Positions 7,720 through 15,893 of a DNA stretch of 64,000 nucleotides are shown piece after piece. This DNA is from an uncultured Paracoccaceae bacterium (GTDB taxonomy: Bacteria; Pseudomonadota; Alphaproteobacteria; Rhodobacterales; Rhodobacteraceae), in contig CAKZRP010000017.1 of the NCBI GenBank assembly GCA_937146765.1, forward strand, positions 1 through 64,000. Direction: 5' to 3'. Numbering within the stretch: the first letter of the stretch is position 1; every line of letters begins with the position of its first letter. The notes under the pieces are model-generated. The model searched no databases. It worked only from the letters and a program-made list of their open reading frames with translations, and had not been told where the DNA came from. Made by a program: the position numbers and the translations under genes.

Positions 7720-10367
7720 GATGTGCCTCCTGCGCCGGGACCCTGATTGCTTACGCCCGGAGGGGCGGGTTGCTGTTTGCCTGCGAGTTGCTTCAGCACC
7801 TCGTTGCGGGTGCCAAACATGGAGATATTGCCATCCGCCAGCAGCATGATCTTGTCCACTGCGCTCAGCAGCGTCGGCTTCTGGGTGATGACCACCACGG
7901 TGATCTTGTTGCGCTTGGCGTGGTCGATGGCCCGAGCCAACGCCTTGTCGCCAGCCACATCGAGGTTGGAGTTCGGCTCGTCCAACACCAGAAGGCGCGG
8001 ATCTCCGAAAAACGCCCGCGCCAGGGCGATGCGCTGCTTCTGGCCACCGGACAGGGGCGACCCATCGGCTGCCACCATAGTCTCATAGCCATGTGGGAGC
8101 GAGGCGATCATGTCATGCACATCTGCAAGCACGGCGGCCCGGTGGATATCCTCGTCGGTGGCCTCGGGGCGCATCCGGGCGATATTGGCCTTGATCGAGC
8201 CGGGAAACAGCTGCACGTCCTGCGGCAGGTAGCCAATGTTCTCGCCCAGCTGGCGCGGGTCCCAGTTGCGCAGGTCCATCAGATCCAGCCGCACATTGCC
8301 CGATGTGGGCAGGATCGAGCCCACCAGCATCTTGCCGAGCGTGGTCTTGCCGGCGCCGGAATTGCCGATCACCGCAAGGGTCTCGCCAGTGTCGAGCGAA
8401 AAGCTGATCGCATTCAGGATCACCTGCTTGGTGCCGCCGGGGACATAAAGCAGTCGCTCCACATCCAGTCTGCCCTGCGGTTGCGGCAGCCAGAGCCGTT
8501 CGAACTGGAAACCGGACCGGCTCAGCAGCTGGCTGATCCGCCCATAGGCGGAGCGGGACAGGATATAGGCATTCCATCCTTCGATCGCGCCTTCGACCGG
8601 GGCCAGGGCGCGACCGGCGATGATCGAGGCGGCGATGACCATGCCTCCCGTGATCTCGCCCTGAATGGCCAGATAGGCCCCCCAGCCGAGCAATCCGACC
8701 TGCGTCAGCAGACGCACGGCCCGCGACAGGGTGGCCGATATCACGTTGCGGTCCTGTGCGGTGACCTGCGCCGTCAGCGAGGCGGCGGTGTCACGCCCCC
8801 AGATCGTCACGGCTTCGGGGATCATCGCCAGGGCATTGATGATCTGGCTGTTGCGGGTCATCGAGTCCAGATGCAGGTTGGCCCGGGATTGGGCCTGGTT
8901 GGCCTGGGCAAAGGGCTTTTCGGTCATCTTCTGGTTGACTATGGCAATGACCAGCAGCAAGAGCGCCGTGACCAGCACGATGTACCCCAGATGCGGATGC
9001 ACCATAAAGATCGCCAGCATGAACAAGGGCGCGAAGGGCACATCGAGAAAGGCCATCAACGTACCGGAGGTCAGGAAACTTCGCACCTGTTGCAGGTCGC
9101 CGAGGGCCTGGTACTCGCGCCCGTTGCTGTGCAGCGAGGCATGGGCGGCGGCGCTCAGGATCGGAGCTCCGAGCCGGGCGGCAACTTCGACGGCGGTACG
9201 CATCAGCATGAAGCGGCGCACCGCGTCAAAAACCGATTGCAGCACCACCGCGACACCGATCACCAGCGTCAGCATGATGAGCGTATCGATCGAGCGGCTG
9301 GTCAGCACCCGATCCGAAATCTGGAACAGGTAGATCGGGATGGCCAGAACCAGCACATTGGTGGCGCAGGTCATCAACATCACGAAGCCGAGGTTGCGGC
9401 GCACCGCAATCTTGCCTTCCTGCAGGCTTTTCTCGAAATTCTGTGGTCCCAAACGGCGGTGAAAGCGGGAGCCGCCGCCTCCACCGCCGCCGCCGCCACC
9501 GGACCCGCCGTCACGGGGCGCACTCGGCCCGCCTGAGTGGGCAGAAGGCGGGCGTGTGTTGACGCGGGCCTCCAGTAGCGGCTGTCCCAGGCCCTTGACC
9601 ATTGGATCCATCTTGGCTTGATCCGCCTGCCGGGCTTCGTCTTGGACCTTGTCCTGTGTGTCCGCCTGGGCGTCTTCCCGGGGGCTGCTCTGGCTCTGGC
9701 CATCACGTGCGGTCTGACCGCCCTGGCCTTGTGTTTCTGTCGCTACGGTCCGGGCTTCTGCGGGAGGGGCCTCGTCGGGCCTGTCCTGCACCGGCCTGTC
9801 CTGCACTGGCCTGTCCTGCGCTTGGGGGTGGTCTGAGGTCGCAGCTTGTGGAGGGACTTGCGCTGCAGGGGTGCTGCGGGCCTGCGTCTCCGGTGTCACC
9901 GCCGCTGCCGCTTTGGGTTGTCCGGCTTGCTGCCCCGGTACGATCCCGGATGCGGCCGGAGTGGCCGCAGCGGTAGATGGTCCGGCCGACCGCGCGGCAG
10001 ATGGCTGCGAAAGCGACCCGTTGGCGGCCGCCTGCGGGCTGTCCTGTGCGGTTTTGGCTTGTGGAGGCGGGCAAGACTCCGCTGCCCGCTGCCATCCGCT
10101 TTCAAGGTAGAGCACCTTGTCTTCGGGCGCGGCCCTCTCATCCCGGCCCGGGTTCTTTGGCGCTCTGATCTCCCTGGGCGGCTCCTGGCCCGACTCGGGT
10201 TGCGGAGCGCCGACTGCGCTGGCGCGCAGGTCAGATCCCTGAGGTGTCGGAATAGGTTTTTGTTTTGTCTGCAGCGAGGCCTGTGCCCTCGATTGCCACT
10301 CCTGCATCTCGGGCAGCACGGAGCAAATTTTTGCTTCGGCTGCGCCGTCCATTTTGAAACGCTTCAC
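7716..10367 (-). CDS. Type I secretion ABC exporter with long N-terminal extension
   Basis: An 883-residue fused permease/ATPase of the PrtD/HlyB class; family members are usually 560-720. Residues 1 to about 300 are low-complexity, rich in Pro, Gln and Ala with three VQDRP repeats and a run of about 10 Gly before RFHRRLGPQNFEKSL. A six-helix permease follows (about 325-600), then the ATPase with Walker A GNSGAGKTT (about 666), Q-loop YLPQDVQLFPGS, signature LSGGQKQRIALARAFFG (about 770) and Walker B LLVLDEP. The usual H-loop His is replaced: the sequence reads VVVITQKP instead of VVVITHRP. The start is GTG at 10367 with GGGGGGAG just upstream. It probably exports the two repeat proteins encoded next to it. 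Confidence 0.92.
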   Translation of the reverse strand: MKRFKMDGAAEAKICSVLPEMQEWQSRAQASLQTKQKPIPTPQGSDLRASAVGAPQPESGQEPPREIRAPKNPGRDERAAPEDKVLYLESGWQRAAESCPPPQAKTAQDSPQAAANGSLSQPSAARSAGPSTAAATPAASGIVPGQQAGQPKAAAAVTPETQARSTPAAQVPPQAATSDHPQAQDRPVQDRPVQDRPDEAPPAEARTVATETQGQGGQTARDGQSQSSPREDAQADTQDKVQDEARQADQAKMDPMVKGLGQPLLEARVNTRPPSAHSGGPSAPRDGGSGGGGGGGGGGSRFHRRLGPQNFEKSLQEGKIAVRRNLGFVMLMTCATNVLVLAIPIYLFQISDRVLTSRSIDTLIMLTLVIGVAVVLQSVFDAVRRFMLMRTAVEVAARLGAPILSAAAHASLHSNGREYQALGDLQQVRSFLTSGTLMAFLDVPFAPLFMLAIFMVHPHLGYIVLVTALLLLVIAIVNQKMTEKPFAQANQAQSRANLHLDSMTRNSQIINALAMIPEAVTIWGRDTAASLTAQVTAQDRNVISATLSRAVRLLTQVGLLGWGAYLAIQGEITGGMVIAASIIAGRALAPVEGAIEGWNAYILSRSAYGRISQLLSRSGFQFERLWLPQPQGRLDVERLLYVPGGTKQVILNAISFSLDTGETLAVIGNSGAGKTTLGKMLVGSILPTSGNVRLDLMDLRNWDPRQLGENIGYLPQDVQLFPGSIKANIARMRPEATDEDIHRAAVLADVHDMIASLPHGYETMVAADGSPLSGGQKQRIALARAFFGDPRLLVLDEPNSNLDVAGDKALARAIDHAKRNKITVVVITQKPTLLSAVDKIMLLADGNISMFGTRNEVLKQLAGKQQPAPPGVSNQGPGAGGTS

Positions 10368-10403
10368 GGCTCCCCCCCGTTTGGTCCCTTATAAATATCC
10401 TGG

Positions 10404-12464
10404 TCAGGCAAGCATGGTTTGCATCACATCCGAATGCACCGGCCCTTCCAGTTGGAATGCAGCCGCCTCCCCGAAGGCGCTGCTTTCGGCAGCAGACTCG
10501 CCGCCATCAGTGACGAGAAATGCCACTGCTTCACTTGCCAGCCCTTCCGAGGGAGGTGCCATAAACACATCCGTCGGAGGGGCGTCGGTCGAAATCAGGT
10601 TTGCCTGATACAGCACGGCATCAGAATAGATCGGCCCCCCGGCCATGATCTGCGACCCGATCCCCATATCGAGGAGATGGGCGCTGTTCATGGTGGCATT
10701 GCCCCCCGTGGTGATCTGGGCGCCTGGCATGGCCATGCCGTCCAGAACCAGGTCGGCGTCGGACAGGATATTGACCTGTGACACCATATGGAGGTCGATG
10801 AGATTGCCCGAAACGTAGAGCACGCTCAGGACCTCCTGCGCGCCCAGCAGCGCGCTGTTGAGGATCGGCATCAGGTTGGGTGCGCTCGGGTCAAACCCGT
10901 CCAGCACGGTCTGGAAGGGTGCATTGAGGGCGCTGAAACTGTCCAGAGCGGTATGGGTGATCGAGGCGGAGTTGATCGCGACATTGCCGCCGCTGTCAAA
11001 ATTCACGCCCGGTGCAAAGCCGCCCGAACCCTGGCCGCTGACCCCACCCTTGACCCAATCCTGATCGAGCAGCACATTGGTTTGCTGGATGATGTATTGC
11101 GAGATCATGTCCCCGGCCACGAGGATCAGGTCGAACCCCATGCCGAAATCGAAGATCCCTGTGATGTTCACCAGTTGGTTCTGACCGGTGACGATGAAAC
11201 TCTGGGTGGCGGACGTCAGATAGCTGACGGCGTCGTCGTCTATCGCGGTGTTGATCTGATGGGTCCAGCTGTAATTGACCAGATCTCCCTCGATGGTCGC
11301 GAGCGCCACCAGTCCGGGCAGGCCCGATGTGGCGGCGGAGGCTTCGATCAAGGGGGCCGCCTCCGTGGGTGCCTGTGGCGATCCATGCAGGCTGGCACTG
11401 TTGTGCAGCAGGTTCTGCGCGCCCGGATCCGCGCTGTCATCCATCAGGAGATTGATCTGGCTGATCACGTCAAGGCTGGTCACGCTGCCGGCCACTGCGA
11501 TCACTGGCGCATCGACACCGGTTGAGGTGCCTTGCACGCTGTTCAGCAACTGGTTGTGGCCGGTGTCCAGCACATGGGGCGGGCTGCTTTCGGCGGGCTC
11601 TTCACTCTCTTCTGCCACCACCGTCGTCGCCAGTCCCACGCCACTGGTGCCTTGACCCTGGCTCGCCTGACCGGAGGTGCCGGTGGTCGCGGCAGGGGCA
11701 TTGGGCTGCGGGGCTTCGGGCAGATATTCACTCCAGTCGGGAAGAGTCTCCACCGTTTCGCCATTGACCCAATCCCCTTCTGCTTCGCTGCCGGAGTAAA
11801 AGGCGATCTCCGCTTCGGGATGGACCTCGGCCATGGTCTCGGCCTGGGCTTTCAGCGTGGCGGCCAAAGCTTCGGCCTCTGCCGGGGCGTGGCTGACGAA
11901 ATCCTCGATCGAGTCAAGTTCAAGCAGCTGAAGCGATTTTGCCTTGGCCATCTGGCTGCTGAGGACCTCTGCCTGAGTTGCAGACCATTCCTCTGCGGTC
12001 TCGACATCCACATTGATGCGATCGCGGTCGCTCAGTGTGTTGGCCTGCTGGGTGACGTAAAAGGTTGATCCCGGTGGCGGCGCCTCGACCATGTCAGGCA
12101 GATCCGGCGCTGGTGGCAGGGCGGGAAAGGTGGTGAAAGTGCTGAGCCCGGCATCTTCCGGCACATAGGGCACCGGCGGCTTGGGCAGATCCGCCATCTT
12201 GACCTTGAGGGTCGAATGCCCCTTTGCGTCAAGGTGGTTCATCGGATTGCCGACCTTGGGATCATGGCCCTCGGGGCCAAAGGTCACATTGCGATTTGCA
12301 CTGAGGGCCAGCAGCGGATGCAGGTCCTGATAGGATTGGGCTGCTTTGAAACCATCATACTCAAGGCGCCCGCGCGCCGCTTCGGTCCCCAGTTGAAAGA
12401 GTCCGATAAAATGGGCGATGGCCTCCGAAAATCTATCGAGTAACATCGAAATCGTACCACACAT
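10404..12464 (-). CDS. Candidate type I secreted repeat protein (QxN/NSA repeats)
   Basis: A 686-residue acidic protein with almost no Cys and no signal peptide. I do not recognise a named family. The C-terminal half alternates two motifs. Type A is Gln-x-Asn-x-(Leu/Ile/Thr) followed by Asp-rich residues (SQINLLMDD, HQINTAIDDD, QQTNVLLDQD, SQVNILSDAD, YQANLISTD, plus an early QQANTLSDRD). Type B is G-x-N-x3-N-(S)-A (GHNQLLNS, AQNLLHNSA, GQNQLVN, GGNVAINSA, ILNSA, GGNATMNSA). Type A is often preceded by VAG(S/D)-like hydrophobic strands. A Pro-rich linker (95-140) and acidic middle region separate it from a conserved-looking N-terminus (MCGTISMLLDRF). It lies directly upstream of the exporter in the same direction, so it is probably its substrate. 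The start is uncertain: ATG at 12464 or 12446; neither has a clear ribosome-binding site. Confidence 0.72.
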   Translation of the reverse strand: MCGTISMLLDRFSEAIAHFIGLFQLGTEAARGRLEYDGFKAAQSYQDLHPLLALSANRNVTFGPEGHDPKVGNPMNHLDAKGHSTLKVKMADLPKPPVPYVPEDAGLSTFTTFPALPPAPDLPDMVEAPPPGSTFYVTQQANTLSDRDRINVDVETAEEWSATQAEVLSSQMAKAKSLQLLELDSIEDFVSHAPAEAEALAATLKAQAETMAEVHPEAEIAFYSGSEAEGDWVNGETVETLPDWSEYLPEAPQPNAPAATTGTSGQASQGQGTSGVGLATTVVAEESEEPAESSPPHVLDTGHNQLLNSVQGTSTGVDAPVIAVAGSVTSLDVISQINLLMDDSADPGAQNLLHNSASLHGSPQAPTEAAPLIEASAATSGLPGLVALATIEGDLVNYSWTHQINTAIDDDAVSYLTSATQSFIVTGQNQLVNITGIFDFGMGFDLILVAGDMISQYIIQQTNVLLDQDWVKGGVSGQGSGGFAPGVNFDSGGNVAINSASITHTALDSFSALNAPFQTVLDGFDPSAPNLMPILNSALLGAQEVLSVLYVSGNLIDLHMVSQVNILSDADLVLDGMAMPGAQITTGGNATMNSAHLLDMGIGSQIMAGGPIYSDAVLYQANLISTDAPPTDVFMAPPSEGLASEAVAFLVTDGGESAAESSAFGEAAAFQLEGPVHSDVMQTMLA

Positions 12465-12487
12465 GCCAGTCAAACCGGCGGTTCAGG

Positions 12488-12514
12488 GGGCGCGCGCGGA
12501 TCCCGCGCGCGCCC
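12488..12514 (-). promoter_or_regulatory. 12-bp perfect G+C hairpin between two substrate genes
   Basis: GGGCGCGCGCGG (12488-12499) and its exact complement (12503-12514) are separated by only 3 bases. It lies between the two candidate secreted-protein genes and has no U-tract on either strand. It could attenuate transcription or block 3'-exonucleases so that the upstream 487-residue gene is expressed more than the exporter genes. The role is inferred. Confidence 0.55.
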
Positions 12515-12555
12515 GTGTTGCATTGCGGACCTAGTGCCGTCCGCTCGTCCAGCGC

Positions 12556-14019
12556 TTAACCGTCGTCTTCGCCGGTAAGCGTGTAGGTAGAGGTGAGGTT
12601 CTGACCAACTGTGGTCATGTCCACCGTATTGCCGAGCACGTTTGCACCCATGGCGATCTGCTGGTTGAACGCTGTGGTGGACAGCAGGCCGTCTGCGGAA
12701 GCCGAGGACGAACCGCTCACATAGCCGTCGTCACCGTTGTGCGAACCCCAGATGCCGCCGCTGCCGCCGCTGCCGCCGTCACCGCCGTAGGCATTGCCGG
12801 CATCGCCGCCGCTCACGAAGGCCGAGGACGGGCCAACCTGTGCGCCGCCGCCAACCGCGCCGCCACCGGCACCACCGGCACCAAAGACGCCATTGTGGCC
12901 ACCGTCACCGGCAATCGCGCCAGCGCTTGCGCCAGAGGCAAAGCCCATGCCGCCTGCCTGTGCGGCCGAACCGGCTGCCGCAATGGCTGCCGCTGCGTCA
13001 CCGCCTTCGAGGAAGTCCAGCAGGCCGAGGTCAATGCCGCCCTCATGGGCTGCCGCACCTGCCGCTGCACCGCTCTGGGCTGCACCGAGGCCAACGCCGA
13101 CGTTGGCTGCGATGGCACCGGCGTCACCGCCATTGGCACCAGAGGCCGAGCCGCTGGCCAGACCACCTTCACCGCCGTTGGTATTGCCGGTGTCGGCCCA
13201 GCCACCCAGGGCTGCTCCAAGGGCGTCGCCGCCTTCGGATTCCGCCTTGCCGCCGTCGTCGCCGTCACCACCATCGGAGTTGATGCCGTCGTCTGCGGTG
13301 GCGCTGCCGCCGGTTGCGCTGCCGGAGTTGCTGAAGGAAGCACCATTGGTGACATCCGGATCATTCAGCGTGTCGTTGTCATTGAGATGGTTGCCCATCA
13401 CGTTGACGGTGGCGACGTCGTTGCCCGCGCCGTTCAGCGAGTTGTTCAGGATGTTCTGCACGTTGAGATCGTCGCCGATGTCATAGTGCAGATTGCCCTG
13501 CGCCATCAGGATATCGCCCACGCTGGCACCGCCGGAGATGTCGACGTCGGCAAAGTCGCCGTCATCGGGCATGTAGCCTTCGAGACCGATGTCCACGTTG
13601 ACGTCAACATCCACATCGGTGTCGGTGGTGTGGGTGCTGTTGCTGTTGGACGAGTTGTTGTTGCTGCTGTTCGAATTGGAATTGTTCGAGTTGGTATTGG
13701 TGTCCGTGTTCGAATTCGAATTGGTATTGCCGTTCGAATTCTCGTCGGTGTCGTAATTCCAATTGCCGTTGGCGTTACCATTGGCATTGCCGTTGCCGTT
13801 CAGGCTCAGGTTGCCGTTGTGGTTGCCGTTGCCATTGAGGTTCAGGTTTTCGCTGGACTGTGATTGGTCCTGGCCTTGCCCCTGATCCTGACCTTGGCCC
13901 TGCCCCTGCGCCTGAGCTTGCAGCTCAGCCTGTGCTTGACCCTGGCCTTGCAGTTGGCCTTGGCCTTGCAGTTGCGCAAAGAAGTTCTGGTTATGGTTGT
14001 TTCTGCCACCACCTGACAT
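12556..14019 (-). CDS. Low-complexity Q/N/G-rich candidate secreted protein
   Basis: A 487-residue protein without signal peptide, built of composition blocks. Residues 16-55 are GQ repeats (QGQGQAQAELQ type), 56-128 are Asn/Gly/Ser repeats (NGNGNANGNANGN type), 132-143 alternate Asp and Val, 160-225 form a more ordinary Asp/Asn segment with VQNILNNSLNGAGN, 225-430 are Gly/Ala/Ser-rich, and the last 35 residues (FNQQIAMGANVLGNTVD, TVGQNL) recall the QxN motifs of the neighbouring protein. The start is firm: MSGGGRNNHN with AAGGA eight bases upstream. First gene of the run leading into the exporter genes, so a secreted structural or matrix protein is likely. No named family recognised; calling it amyloid-like rests only on composition. 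Confidence 0.7.
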   Translation of the reverse strand: MSGGGRNNHNQNFFAQLQGQGQLQGQGQAQAELQAQAQGQGQGQDQGQGQDQSQSSENLNLNGNGNHNGNLSLNGNGNANGNANGNWNYDTDENSNGNTNSNSNTDTNTNSNNSNSNSSNNNSSNSNSTHTTDTDVDVDVNVDIGLEGYMPDDGDFADVDISGGASVGDILMAQGNLHYDIGDDLNVQNILNNSLNGAGNDVATVNVMGNHLNDNDTLNDPDVTNGASFSNSGSATGGSATADDGINSDGGDGDDGGKAESEGGDALGAALGGWADTGNTNGGEGGLASGSASGANGGDAGAIAANVGVGLGAAQSGAAAGAAAHEGGIDLGLLDFLEGGDAAAAIAAAGSAAQAGGMGFASGASAGAIAGDGGHNGVFGAGGAGGGAVGGGAQVGPSSAFVSGGDAGNAYGGDGGSGGSGGIWGSHNGDDGYVSGSSSASADGLLSTTAFNQQIAMGANVLGNTVDMTTVGQNLTSTYTLTGEDDG

Positions 14020-14690
14020 GACTTAAATTCCTTCTGTCTGAAGGCTCACTCCATGCCGCGTGTCATCTGTAAAGCGGCCACTTTGCGAGCTGTTGCTTCG
14101 ACCAGGACAACTCCTGAGCAACCCTGGTCCTCCCTGCCGACACCGTCAAAAACAGCCACCAAAATCGTGGTTAACGTGTGTCGAGCCCCCCGGAATGAGG
14201 AACCCGCTCAGATTGGCATGTGGGGTTTTTCAAACCAGCTAGCCTAAGGGTTTAGCCGAGCGAAATTTTTAAGACGCTGAAATAAATGCGAAAAAAACGG
14301 ACATAATCCAGAAGGCCTATATCTCCCCGCAGGTCTGCCCGCCGATTCCCTATATCCCAAAGCAGGGGGTGCTGATGATTCGATGCAGGTCGTTTGCGCA
14401 ACCTCAGGGAGAGGTCAAGTTAAAACGCAATCGCATTGAGTTTGGGAATGTGGAAACTGAAGCCTCGGTTAACGTCTGGTAATGTCATTAAAATCAGATG
14501 GTTACGCAGTTATCTGCATCGAGTTGATAACGTGTTATGTTCAAAATTCTTGCTCAATTGATGGGCAAAATGTTAATCCTTAAGCAGGGAGAGGTATCCC
14601 TGATCATCTTTATTTCGGCGCAGATCTATATCGCGCAAAAGCCCGGTTCGGGCTTGTAATGCCACTCTGTTTTTGTTCGGAGGCAAGGTA
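14020..14690. promoter_or_regulatory. 671-bp divergent intergenic region with repeated TAACGT sites
   Basis: No convincing gene is seen. The region is markedly A+T-richer than its flanks and separates the divergent secretion operon and luxR-type gene. A similar element occurs three times: GGTTAACGTGTG (14169-14180), GGTTAACGTCTG (14467-14478) and TGATAACGTGTT (14525-14536). A small hairpin, AGGGA with TCCCT, lies near 14587-14602. The repeats could be binding sites for the adjacent LuxR-type regulator (inference). Confidence 0.5.
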
Positions 14691-15344
14691 ATGAGTAATA
14701 TGTCTATCGCCATTGTTGGCAATGGTTTCACGGTGTCCCAAAAATGCGAAGCCTTGATTGAGCAGGAGTTTCCTGGCGTTCGGGTGCTGCGCATGGCCGG
14801 GGTGGAGGAGGTCTTGGCCCACAAGGGCGCACCGCTTCAACTCCTGCTTATCGAGCAGGAAGCTCTCAGCGGTTTCGGCGACGAGGAGCTGACCCGCCTT
14901 CTGGACGCTCCGGTGGAGCGTATGGCGCTCGCCTATCTCGACGAGGCGGTCGCATTGCGGGCTCTAGATCAGATCCACGATCACAGTGTGTTTGCGAAAT
15001 TCTGCTTCCTGCCGATGAATTTGCAGTTCGACTGTTGGGCTTCCATGTTGCGCCTGGCTTTCCTCGGGCAATGCTGCGTGCCTCAGGCCTTCCTGTTTCG
15101 ACACGCAGAGCAGCCGGGCGGCTTGACCGCCAAGCAACAGGCCTTGAAGTGCACGGCCAAGCTCACGCCGCGCGAGCACGAGATCCTGGAACTCGCCGCC
15201 AGCGGCAAGCAGAACAAGCTGATCGCGGTGGCGCTGGATCTGTCGGAGCATACGGTGAAGCTGCACATGCATCACATCATCACCAAACTCGGGGTGCGCA
15301 ACCGGACGGAGGCCGCAGGGGTCTTTCTCGGACAATCGCAGTGA
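14691..15344 (+). CDS. LuxR/CsgD-type response-regulator-like transcription factor
   Basis: A 217-residue protein with a C-terminal LuxR DNA-binding domain at about 150-215: KLTPREHEILELAASGKQNK, IAVALDLSEHTVKLHMHHI and TKLGVRNRTEAAG. The N-terminal 140 residues have receiver-like alternation (IAIVGNG, LQLLLIEQEAL, MALAYLD) but no clear phospho-acceptor acidic pocket and no autoinducer-binding domain. This layout recalls CsgD and VpsT, which control biofilm matrix genes. GGAGG sits seven bases before the ATG. It is divergent from the secretion operon and most likely controls it. Its stop overlaps the next start. Confidence 0.85.
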   Translation: MSNMSIAIVGNGFTVSQKCEALIEQEFPGVRVLRMAGVEEVLAHKGAPLQLLLIEQEALSGFGDEELTRLLDAPVERMALAYLDEAVALRALDQIHDHSVFAKFCFLPMNLQFDCWASMLRLAFLGQCCVPQAFLFRHAEQPGGLTAKQQALKCTAKLTPREHEILELAASGKQNKLIAVALDLSEHTVKLHMHHIITKLGVRNRTEAAGVFLGQSQ

Positions 15345-15850
15345 CACCCGCCGGGGTTCCGGAGGACGATCCGCATTTCTCCCGTCTGCTGACGCTGGTC
15401 GGGCGCATGAACTACACATGGACCAATACGGAAAGCGTGCTGATCCATCTGATTGCAGGACTGGCCCGGACCGATACGGAGACCGCTCTGGTGATCTTCC
15501 TGACGCTCAACACCACCCGCGCCCGGGTGGAACTGGTCGAGCGGCTGGTGAAGCTGGAGCGGGTCGACCCCGAATTGCGCAAGCGGGTGCTGCAGGCGAC
15601 CGGCGACATGATGCGCCAATCTGCCCTGCGCAACCGCTACAATCACTGCATTTACAGTTTTGACGAGGCCGCCGGCACCGCCCGCACCATCCTGATGCGG
15701 ATTGCCGACCGCAAGGATCGTCTGAAGATCGGCCAGACCGAAGCGGTGGACGAATTGGCGGTCGAGGGTGTCGAGCAAGCGGTGGATGCCCTCCAGAAGG
15801 TGAACCGCACCCTCTGGTCGATCGTCGTCGATTACAAGTTCCCCACCTGA
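15341..15850 (+). CDS. Conserved-looking hypothetical protein
   Basis: A 169-residue soluble, largely helical protein that I do not recognise. It starts at GTG 15341, overlapping the TGA of the luxR-type gene, which fits a two-gene operon; the longer open frame from 15035 only shadows that gene. Visible segments are RMNYTWTNTESVLIHLIAGL, TRARVELVERLVKLERVD, RYNHCIYSFDEAAG and VEQAVDALQKVNRTLWSIV. No membrane span, signal peptide or metal motif. Position suggests a role linked to the regulator or secretion locus, but nothing in the sequence proves it. Confidence 0.7.
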   Translation: MTPAGVPEDDPHFSRLLTLVGRMNYTWTNTESVLIHLIAGLARTDTETALVIFLTLNTTRARVELVERLVKLERVDPELRKRVLQATGDMMRQSALRNRYNHCIYSFDEAAGTARTILMRIADRKDRLKIGQTEAVDELAVEGVEQAVDALQKVNRTLWSIVVDYKFPT

Positions 15851-15893
15851 TCCGACATCCGCGCCCTGGATGCGGACCGCAGGGCTCGAGATC

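Noticed and set aside
7770..9536. Plus-strand open frame opposite the type I exporter
   Set aside because: The exporter has strong family motifs; the opposite frame shows no domain and unusual His/Gln/Gly composition.
13600..13820. Regular short repeats resembling a CRISPR or satellite array
   Set aside because: The repeats are in-frame Asn/Gly/Ser codons of one long gene, with no spacers or cas genes near.
12739..13863. Plus-strand open frame opposite the low-complexity protein
   Set aside because: The Gly/Ala/Asn repeat coding on the minus strand automatically opens the opposite frame; the ribosome-binding site and operon position support the minus-strand gene.
14053..14247. Short plus-strand open frame in the secretion-regulator gap
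   Set aside because: No ribosome-binding site, no similarity, and it lies in the A+T-rich regulatory region.
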